From an uncultured Collinsella sp. (lineage in GTDB: Bacteria > Actinomycetota > Coriobacteriia > Coriobacteriales > Coriobacteriaceae), in NCBI GenBank assembly GCA_900548265.1, contig URKG01000017.1:1-41803 (forward strand): DNA of 41,803 nucleotides, read 5' to 3'. The notes beneath the pieces were generated by a model, which saw only the letters and a program-made list of their open reading frames with translations, was not told the origin of the DNA and did not search any database. Shown piece by piece: positions 31,839-38,863 of this stretch (position 1 is the stretch's first letter; every line of letters starts with the position of its first letter). Position numbers and translations under genes: made by a program.

Positions 31839-33563
31839 GTGGACGAGGAAGCAAGCATCATCCTGGGGGATGCCATCGCCTTTTGTCAGCGCGACGGCCA
31901 AGATGCACGCCTCATCAACATGCTGGGGCAATCGCGCGCCATAAGCCTGACCGAAGATACGCTCACGATCGAGGCCCCCTCGCGCTTTGCCATCGCGCAG
32001 CTCAAAAAGCATCAGCCGACTATTGAGGCCTATCTGGAAGAAATCGCCTTTGCACCGATTGCGCTCGACATCGTGGCACCGCAAGGCGCCGCGACGGAAT
32101 CCGCTGCCGCGACGGCGGCCGCCGCGGCTCCCGCTGCTTCCCCGGCGGTGTCGGCCTCCGCAGGCGACGTGCCGACAATCGAGCACCAGCACAGCGATGT
32201 TTCCCGTGAAACCATGGCACCGTTGCCGACCGCGGCGGCGACGCCAGCGAACGCACCCGTCACGCACATGCCAATCGCTCACGACGCAGCGGCGAGCGCG
32301 GATTCGGGCATTGCAATCAAGAACACACTCTCGGCCGATGATTTTCGTCGCATGATGAACCAGATGAAGGGCGGAGCGCCGGCTAAATCCACGCAAGCTG
32401 CGGCCCCCGCTTCACCCGTGCCAGCACCGACCGTGCCGGCCGAGCAGAATACGGATGGAGCCCCGCTCGCCGCGAACTCAAAATTTACCTTTGAGAACTT
32501 TGTCTACGGCCCCGAGAACAGCCATGCCTATCGCTCGGCACTCAAGTTTGCCGCCCTCGCGGACGAGCGCGGCACATGCACATCGCTGTTCATCTACGGC
32601 AAATCGGGCCTGGGCAAGACGCACCTACTGCTTGCCATCAAAAACGAGCTCGCCGAGAAGTCGCCCGAGATCAAGGTCAAGTATGCCAACTCCCAGGCAT
32701 ATCTGGACGACCTGATGACCGAGTTCGACCGCCAAAAGAAGAGCAACGCCCCCATCATGCAGGCGTACCACGGCGTGGACGTGCTCATCATCGATGACAT
32801 CCAAAACATCATCGGCAAGCGCGCGAGCGTGGACTACTTTTTCCAGCTCATGGACGAGTTCATCCGCAACAACAAGAAGGTCGTCATCGCGGCAGACCGT
32901 GCCCCCAAGGACCTGAGCATGGACGAGCGTCTGACCAGCCGCTTCAACGCCGGCATGCTCTGCCTGGTCGCAGAGCCCAGCTACGAGATGAAATACAAGA
33001 TCTTGCAGCGCTATTACGAGAACACCATCGTCGCCGCTCCCGAGGCAGGCGACGACTCGCTGCTGGCGGCCTATGGGGGCGACGGCGGACACCTGACCGA
33101 CGAGCACTTTAAACACATGGCCGAGGTCTCGGGCACCAACATCCGCGAACTCGAGAGCTTTTGCGAGCGCTGCGCCGGCGAGGCGGGCGACCGCGAGCGC
33201 GAGGGCGGGGAGCTCACCTTTGACGATATCGACGCCATCGCCAGCCAGTACTTCGACACATCGGCCAAAAAGATCAACGTGCAAACGGTTCAGTCCGTCA
33301 TTGAAGAGCAGTACGGCGTGACGCACGAGGAGCTCATCGGCCCGCGACGCAACGCCAATATCGCCAAGGCACGCCACATTGCCATCTATCTGGCCATCGA
33401 GATGTGCGAGATGACGACCACGGCGGTGGGCGCCGAATTTGGCAACCGCAACCACTCGACCGTCAGCACGAGTTACAAAAAGGTTCAGAAGATGATCCAG
33501 GAAGACCGCACCGTCACCGAAGATCTCAAATCGTTGCGCGATAAAATTACACTGCGCTCGTAG
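31839..33563 (+). CDS. dnaA: Replication initiator DnaA
   Basis: This 574-residue initiator binds DnaA boxes and melts oriC. Domain I is in residues 1-80. A long Ala/Pro/Thr-rich domain II runs to about 205, which is long for the family. The AAA+ domain III has Walker A GKSGLGKT near 254, Walker B VLIIDDIQN, and RLTSRFNAGM. Domain IV ends with ARHIAIYLAIE and GNRNHSTV near 535-542. The usual motif is GGRDHTTV; Gly, Asp and Thr have become Asn, Asn and Ser. GTG is the start, after GGGAGAG. It follows the GHKL gene by 15 bases. A parS-like site lies within domain II coding. Confidence 0.96.
   Translation: MDEEASIILGDAIAFCQRDGQDARLINMLGQSRAISLTEDTLTIEAPSRFAIAQLKKHQPTIEAYLEEIAFAPIALDIVAPQGAATESAAATAAAAAPAASPAVSASAGDVPTIEHQHSDVSRETMAPLPTAAATPANAPVTHMPIAHDAAASADSGIAIKNTLSADDFRRMMNQMKGGAPAKSTQAAAPASPVPAPTVPAEQNTDGAPLAANSKFTFENFVYGPENSHAYRSALKFAALADERGTCTSLFIYGKSGLGKTHLLLAIKNELAEKSPEIKVKYANSQAYLDDLMTEFDRQKKSNAPIMQAYHGVDVLIIDDIQNIIGKRASVDYFFQLMDEFIRNNKKVVIAADRAPKDLSMDERLTSRFNAGMLCLVAEPSYEMKYKILQRYYENTIVAAPEAGDDSLLAAYGGDGGHLTDEHFKHMAEVSGTNIRELESFCERCAGEAGDREREGGELTFDDIDAIASQYFDTSAKKINVQTVQSVIEEQYGVTHEELIGPRRNANIAKARHIAIYLAIEMCEMTTTAVGAEFGNRNHSTVSTSYKKVQKMIQEDRTVTEDLKSLRDKITLRS
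32198..32213. promoter_or_regulatory. parS-like site inside dnaA
   Basis: TGTTTCCCGTGAAACC matches parS at 14 of 16 positions. It lies in the coding sequence for the DnaA linker, where codon choice is relaxed. Confidence 0.45.
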
Positions 33564-33801
33564 GGAAATAGAGACACCTGTTGAAAACTTGTCAAAACCA
33601 CGGGCATAAGGTGTCTAAAACCCAACCCGCGGTGATGAAAAGTTTTGCGCAGGTTTTGAACGTGGAAAACCACCCCTGTTGCACACAGGTTGCTGTCGAT
33701 TCTCTTTCTGGGTCTGACCTGCGTCTTTGGGAGTAATCAACAGTTTCGTCAGTGCTATTACTATTATTAAGATATTTATATCTATAGAAAGGTATTAAAA
33801 G
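33564..33801. promoter_or_regulatory. oriC: DnaA boxes, DnaA-trios and AT-rich unwinding region
   Basis: This 238-base gap between dnaA and dnaN holds TGTTGAAAA (a reverse TTTTCAACA) at 33579-33587, a TTTTCCACG-like reverse site at 33661-33669, and TAATCAACA at 33734-33742. Thirteen bases after the last, CTATTACTATTATTA at 33755-33769 gives five DnaA-trios on the complementary strand (3'-GAT/AAT-5'), followed by an AT-rich stretch to 33801. The orientation matches the B. subtilis unwinding element (box, spacer, trios, AT-rich, dnaN). Confidence 0.8.
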
Positions 33802-34905
33802 ATGAAGTTCACCGTCAGCCAGAGCTCGCTTACACAAGCCATCGGCGTCGTTATGAAGGGTGTCGCTTCGGCATCCACCCTTCCCATCCTGTCGGGCGTG
33901 CTCGTCAAGGCGCAAGACGGCATCTTGGAATTCCAGACCTCTAACTACACCATCTCGATCCGTCATCGCATCGCGGCGCATGTCGAAGAAGAGGGCGAGA
34001 TGGTTATCCCCTGTAAGATGCTCTCCAATATCACCAAGACCCTCCCCGATGCCCCGGTCACCTTTGAGCTGTCCGAGCGCCAGGTGCTGATTGGTTGCGA
34101 GAAGAGCTCGTTCCGTCTGAACACGCTCGATGCCAATGACTTCCCCGAGTTTCCAGCCTATGCCATCGAGAGCGCCGTGGAACTGCCGACCGATATCTTG
34201 TCCGAGATGGTCGGCCGTGTGTGGCGCGTTACCTCGACCGACAAGGCCCGCCCCATCCTGGGTGGCGTGCACATGAAGGTCGAGAACAACACCGTGCGCC
34301 TGGTGGCGACCGATTCCTTCCGCTTGGCCGTGTGCGATACACAGGTCGAGACCTCGACTCTCGAGGGTTCCTTTGAACTCAACGTTCCGGCCGATGCCTT
34401 TAACGACGCGCTGAACATCATGGCCAGCCAGGCGACCATCATGATCGGGGCTACCGACACCCAGGTCGTCTTTGAGGCCGGCAACACCACCTACGTGTCG
34501 CGCCGCATCGAGGGCGTGTACCCCAACTACAAGCAGCTCATCCCCGATTCGTGCGTGACGAGCGTCAAGATCGACGTCGCCGCCTTTAACGCCGCCCTCA
34601 AGCGCGTGGCCGTTATCGCGAGCGCCAACCCCGCTGTCAAGTTCGAGATCGATGTCGAGAACGGGCAGATGGGCCTGTCCTCCATTTCCAATGACCAGGA
34701 CCTTGCGCAGGAGACGATCGATGTCGAGGCCGAGGGCGAGTCGGGTACCATCGCCTTCAACTACCACTACATCTTCGGCTGCCTCAATGCCCTGTCCAAG
34801 GAGAAGGAGATCACGCTGGAGCTCAAGAGCTACTCGCAGGCGGGCATCTTCAAGTCCTACGACAAGATCAACTACCTGTACCTGGTCATGCCGGTCCGCA
34901 TCTAG
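33802..34905 (+). CDS. dnaN: DNA polymerase III sliding clamp (beta)
   Basis: This 367-residue clamp forms a dimeric ring that tethers polymerase to DNA. Three clamp folds follow one another, with recognisable LPILSGVLVKA, RPILGGVHMKV, ATDSFRLAV and a C-terminal YLVMPVRI that forms part of the partner-binding pocket. AAAGG lies 9 bases upstream of the ATG. It is transcribed from the AT-rich origin region. Confidence 0.97.
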   Translation: MKFTVSQSSLTQAIGVVMKGVASASTLPILSGVLVKAQDGILEFQTSNYTISIRHRIAAHVEEEGEMVIPCKMLSNITKTLPDAPVTFELSERQVLIGCEKSSFRLNTLDANDFPEFPAYAIESAVELPTDILSEMVGRVWRVTSTDKARPILGGVHMKVENNTVRLVATDSFRLAVCDTQVETSTLEGSFELNVPADAFNDALNIMASQATIMIGATDTQVVFEAGNTTYVSRRIEGVYPNYKQLIPDSCVTSVKIDVAAFNAALKRVAVIASANPAVKFEIDVENGQMGLSSISNDQDLAQETIDVEAEGESGTIAFNYHYIFGCLNALSKEKEITLELKSYSQAGIFKSYDKINYLYLVMPVRI

Positions 34906-34915
34906 CAACTGCCCT

Positions 34916-36022
34916 ATGACCATGTTCGCCCGCGATCTTTCCGTCGCGCACTACCGCAGCTTCGATAGCTATCGCCTTGCCCTGGACGAGGGCGTGACGA
35001 TACTTGCGGGACCCAACGCGGCGGGAAAGACCAATCTCATAGAGGCGCTGCAGCTGCTGACGAGCGGCGCCTCGTTTAGGCATCCGACCGCAGCCGAGCT
35101 CATCCATGATGGCGTGGGCTCGTGCAAGGTCGAGCTGAGGCTCGAGGGCGACGGCCGCGTGCTTGATATGGGATTGAGCGCGGAGGACGGTAAGCGCTCG
35201 TTTAGCCGCAACGGCAAGAGATGCTCTGCCGCCGGTGTGCGCGGGGTTCTGCCGAGCGTGCTGTTTTGCCCCGACCATCTGGACATGGTTAAGCGCGGCG
35301 CCAGTGTGCGCCGCGCCGCCCTCGATGACTTTGGCATGCAACTGAGCGCACGCTATGCCGATCTTGCGAGCACCTATGGGCGCTGCGTGACCCAGCGTAA
35401 CGCCTTGCTCAAGGAGACCTGGTGCTGCCGTGAGATGCTCGGCGCGTGGAACGATTCGATTGCCCGCGCGGGCTCGGCCCTGCTCGTGCACCGGTTGGCC
35501 CTACTCGACCGGCTGGCGGGCCATGTGCGCACTGCCTACGGGCAAGTGGCGTCCGGTGAGGCTGCCAACGTGACCTATACGTCCACGCTGGGGGATTTGC
35601 CCCAGGTCGAGGATCGCGAAGAGCTGAAGGGCTGGGCGTACGAGCGCATGCTGGCCGCCCTTGATGAGCACGCCGACGAGGAAATTCGCCGCGGCGTGAC
35701 GTTGGTGGGACCGCATCGCGACGAGATTGAATTTACCGTGGCGGGTCGCTCCGCTCGTTCATTTGCCAGCCAAGGACAGCAGCGAACGTTGGTACTGTCC
35801 TGGAAGGTGGCCGAGGTGGCCGTGGCTCGCGATGTTCTGGGTACTGCTCCGCTGTTGCTTCTGGACGACGTGATGAGCGAGCTCGACGGCGAGCGCCGCG
35901 GTGCTTTTCTGCGGCTGATCGGCGATGATATCCAGACGGTCATAACCACGACCAACCTGGGGTATTTTACCGATGACCTGCTTGATCGAGCCAAGGTGGT
36001 GAGCATGGGTGAGACGTGCTAA
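34916..36022 (+). CDS. recF: Recombination mediator RecF
   Basis: This SMC-like ATPase of about 368 residues helps load RecA at gaps with RecO and RecR. Walker A is GPNAAGKTNL near residue 34, the signature region SFASQGQQRTLVLSWKVAE and Walker B LLLLDDVMSELD. The ATG chosen lies 10 bases after the dnaN stop, with a second ATG two codons on. No clear ribosome binding site is seen, so coupling to dnaN is likely. It overlaps the next gene by 14 bases. Confidence 0.93.
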   Translation: MTMFARDLSVAHYRSFDSYRLALDEGVTILAGPNAAGKTNLIEALQLLTSGASFRHPTAAELIHDGVGSCKVELRLEGDGRVLDMGLSAEDGKRSFSRNGKRCSAAGVRGVLPSVLFCPDHLDMVKRGASVRRAALDDFGMQLSARYADLASTYGRCVTQRNALLKETWCCREMLGAWNDSIARAGSALLVHRLALLDRLAGHVRTAYGQVASGEAANVTYTSTLGDLPQVEDREELKGWAYERMLAALDEHADEEIRRGVTLVGPHRDEIEFTVAGRSARSFASQGQQRTLVLSWKVAEVAVARDVLGTAPLLLLDDVMSELDGERRGAFLRLIGDDIQTVITTTNLGYFTDDLLDRAKVVSMGETC

Positions 36023-36572
36023 TTACGAGCGCGAGAGCGAAACGGTCGCCTTCAGTGGGTTTTTAAACGCAGAGCGCCAGCGCATTCTGGCGGCTGCAAC
36101 ACCTGAGCGCCGCGCGCAGATGGAGGCTGCCGAGGAGTCGCGCGCGGTCTATCGCGCGTGGAACGCGGTGTGCTCGGGCACGCGCGAGGGGCGGCATGTG
36201 ACGGGCCTGCGCTACCTGCCCGAGTCCAATGAGCTGCTGGTATATCTCGATTCGCCCTCGTGGACGCAGGAAATGACGCTGTTGCGCGAGATCATCCGCG
36301 CGCGCATGGAGCGCGCCGGTGCGCATGTGGATGGCCTGGTGTTCAAAACCACCGCGCCCGGTCACACGCCGCCCGCTGCCAAAGAGCGTCTGCGTCCTGC
36401 CGTGGCCGAGCGCCCGCCGGCTCCGCATGCTGACCTAAGTGAGGCCGAGCGCACCGAGATTGAGCGCCAAGTGGCGCCCATCGAAGACCAAAAACTGCGC
36501 GAGGCCCTCGAGAACGCCATGAGAGCCAGTGCCGAGTGGGCCAAGGGCGTGCAAAGCAAAAAAGAGCCTTAA
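36009..36572 (+). CDS. DUF721 protein (DciA-like)
   Basis: This 187-residue protein fits DUF721, with a core LLVYLDSPSWTQEMTLLREI near residues 75-95. DciA, a DUF721 protein, loads the replicative helicase in bacteria lacking DnaC, so the position between recF and gyrB suits it. It starts with GTG inside the end of recF. The C-terminal third is Pro/Glu/Arg-rich and predicted disordered. DciA function here is inferred from family and position. Confidence 0.75.
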   Translation: MRRANYERESETVAFSGFLNAERQRILAAATPERRAQMEAAEESRAVYRAWNAVCSGTREGRHVTGLRYLPESNELLVYLDSPSWTQEMTLLREIIRARMERAGAHVDGLVFKTTAPGHTPPAAKERLRPAVAERPPAPHADLSEAERTEIERQVAPIEDQKLREALENAMRASAEWAKGVQSKKEP

Positions 36573-36598
36573 ATCGCATCTGGTGGCCTTGTAGAGCC

Positions 36599-36626
36599 AA
36601 ATACCCTCGTTCCCGAGGGTATTTTT
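36599..36626 (+). terminator. Terminator before gyrB
   Basis: AATACCCTCG pairs with CGAGGGTATT around a TTCC loop, followed by seven T. It ends the dnaA-dnaN-recF-DUF721 group. Confidence 0.9.
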
Positions 36627-36677
36627 TTACGATAAACTAGTAAGGCTGTACACATTTTCTTGACTGAAGGAGGACGT

Positions 36678-38708
36678 GTGGCAAACGAAAACGATTACGA
36701 TGGCGGCGAGATTAAGATTCTCGAAGGTCTCGAGGCCGTTCGTAAGCGCCCGGGCATGTATATCGGCTCGACGAGCGCCAGCGGTCTGCATCACCTGGTG
36801 TGGGAGATCGTTGACAACTCCGTCGACGAGGCCATGGCCGGTTTCTGCACCGAGATCCAGGTGACGGTCCACGCCGACAACTCCATCACGGTCGTCGACA
36901 ACGGGCGCGGTATCCCCGTCGACGAGCACCCTGTTAAAAAGATCCCGACGCTCGAGGTCGTCATGACGATTTTGCACGCCGGCGGTAAGTTCGATAATTC
37001 GGCCTATAAGGTCTCGGGCGGCCTGCACGGCGTTGGCATCTCCGTCGTCAACGCACTGTCCAAGCGCGTGGTCGTTCAGGTTCGTCGCGACGGCAACACC
37101 TACGAGATGGAGTTCTCGCGCGGCAAGACCGTCAAGAAGATGGAGGTCGTGGGCACCTCGGATTCGACGGGCACCACCGTCACCTTCTGGCCCGACGACG
37201 AGATCTTCGAGACCTGCATTTACGATTTCGATACGCTGCACAACCGTCTGCAGGAGACGGCGTTCCTCAATAAGAACCTCAAAATCGTGCTGACTGACGA
37301 GCGCGAGTCTACTCCCCACGTGGAGGAGTTTTGCTACGAGGGCGGCATCATCGACTTCGTCAAGTTCCTCAACGAGGGCAAGGACGTCCCCGAGGCCTTT
37401 AAGGAGCCTATCTACATCGAGGGCAAATCGGACCCGGACGCACCTGTGGCCAAGATGGGCGAGGTTGAGGTTTCCCTGCAGTGGAATAGCGGCTACGGCG
37501 AGAACGTCATGTCGTTTGCCAACGACATCTACACCCCCGAGGGCGGCATGCACCTTGAGGGCTTCCGCACCGCGCTCACCCGCGTGATCAACGACTATGC
37601 GCGCAAGCAGAACCTGCTCAAGGAAAAAGACGCCAATCTGACCGGCGACGATGTGCGCGAGGGCCTTTCGGCCGTTATCTCGGTCAAGCTGCCCGATCCG
37701 CAGTTTGAGGGCCAGACCAAGGCCAAGCTCGGCAGCTCCTATATGCGCGCGCTGACGCTCAAGATCGTGACCGACGGCCTTGCCGATTACCTCGAGGAGC
37801 ACCCTAAGCCCGCTCGCGAGATCGTCAAGAAGGCGCAGCAGGCCTGCAAGGCGCGCAATGCCGCCCGCAAGGCGCGCGAGGCGACCCGCCGCAAGAGCCT
37901 GCTCGAGACGGCGTCCCTGCCCGGTAAGCTCGCCGACTGCTCGGTGCGCGATGCCGAGCTGACCGAGCTCTTCATCGTAGAGGGCGACTCGGCAGGCGGT
38001 TCGGCCAAGGACGGCCGTCGCCGAGACATCCAGGCGATTCTGCCCCTGCGCGGCAAGATTTTGAACGTCGAACGCGTTGGTGACCATCGCGCGTTCTCGA
38101 GTGACACCATCCAGTCGCTGATTACCGCGATCGGCTGCGGCGTCACGACGAGTGCCGGCGACGGCGGCGACTTCGATATCACCAAGGCGCGCTACCACAA
38201 GATCATCATCATGACCGATGCAGACGTCGACGGTGCGCATATCCGCATCCTGCTGCTGACGTTCTTCTACAAGTACATGCGTCCGCTGATCGATGCCGGT
38301 TACGTCTATGTTGCCTGCCCGCCCATCTTTGGCATTAAGGTGCGCAACAAGATCCACTACGTGTATCCCAACGGCCGCCAGCCCGAAGACGAGATCCTGC
38401 GCGACACCATCCAGAGCCTGGGCCTGAACCCCGACGATAACGACGAGGACGGCAAGGCCAAGGACGGCAAGATCACCAAAAAGCGCAAGGGCTATACCGT
38501 CCAGCGCTACAAGGGCCTGGGCGAGATGGACCCCAAGCAGCTTGCCTCGACGACGATGGACCCCAAGACCCGCATCCTGCAGCGCGTGTCGATCGAGGAC
38601 GCCGTGGTGGCGGACCGCGCCGTGCGAGAGCTCATGGGTTCCGAGGTCGGCTATCGCCGCGAGTACATTGAAAAACACGCCCACGACGCACGATTCTTAG
38701 ACGCCTAA
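36678..38708 (+). CDS. gyrB: DNA gyrase subunit B
   Basis: This protein of about 676 residues supplies the ATPase and TOPRIM parts of gyrase, which adds negative supercoils ahead of and behind the fork. GHKL ATPase motifs are EIVDNSVDEA and DNGRGIPV; the TOPRIM motifs are EGDSAGG and MTDADVDGAHI; PLRGKILNVE and the C-terminal YKGLGEMDPKQL follow. GTG is taken as the start, just after AAGGAGG; an upstream TTG would add six residues. A terminator stands before it, so it has its own promoter. Confidence 0.97.
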   Translation: MANENDYDGGEIKILEGLEAVRKRPGMYIGSTSASGLHHLVWEIVDNSVDEAMAGFCTEIQVTVHADNSITVVDNGRGIPVDEHPVKKIPTLEVVMTILHAGGKFDNSAYKVSGGLHGVGISVVNALSKRVVVQVRRDGNTYEMEFSRGKTVKKMEVVGTSDSTGTTVTFWPDDEIFETCIYDFDTLHNRLQETAFLNKNLKIVLTDERESTPHVEEFCYEGGIIDFVKFLNEGKDVPEAFKEPIYIEGKSDPDAPVAKMGEVEVSLQWNSGYGENVMSFANDIYTPEGGMHLEGFRTALTRVINDYARKQNLLKEKDANLTGDDVREGLSAVISVKLPDPQFEGQTKAKLGSSYMRALTLKIVTDGLADYLEEHPKPAREIVKKAQQACKARNAARKAREATRRKSLLETASLPGKLADCSVRDAELTELFIVEGDSAGGSAKDGRRRDIQAILPLRGKILNVERVGDHRAFSSDTIQSLITAIGCGVTTSAGDGGDFDITKARYHKIIIMTDADVDGAHIRILLLTFFYKYMRPLIDAGYVYVACPPIFGIKVRNKIHYVYPNGRQPEDEILRDTIQSLGLNPDDNDEDGKAKDGKITKKRKGYTVQRYKGLGEMDPKQLASTTMDPKTRILQRVSIEDAVVADRAVRELMGSEVGYRREYIEKHAHDARFLDA

Positions 38709-38714
38709 TCCCTG

Positions 38715-38815
38715 CGGCTTTCCCAGCCACCGCACCTTCGCCCTCAATCGTCGGTCGCGTACCCAAGTACGCTTCCCTCCTCTTTCGGGCGAATCTGCGG
38801 CACCTGGAAAAGCCG
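38715..38815. repeat. Long inverted repeat between gyrB and gyrA
   Basis: Arms of 29 bases (38715-38743 and 38787-38815) match at about 22 positions. Within the central loop sits a second small hairpin, GCGTAC-CCAA-GTACGC. It has no T run. It may be a REP-like element or a leader structure. Confidence 0.65.
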
Positions 38816-38863
38816 TCTCCGTGGTAGGGAACTAATGGACCACGCAAACCATGAGGAGGTAAC

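Noticed and set aside
36625..36660. gyrB promoter TTTACG-17-TACACA
   Set aside because: Both boxes are poor matches and the first overlaps the terminator, so I did not list it.
36627..38684. Long minus-strand open frame opposite gyrB
   Set aside because: It is antisense to a highly conserved gene, with no motif and low-information composition.
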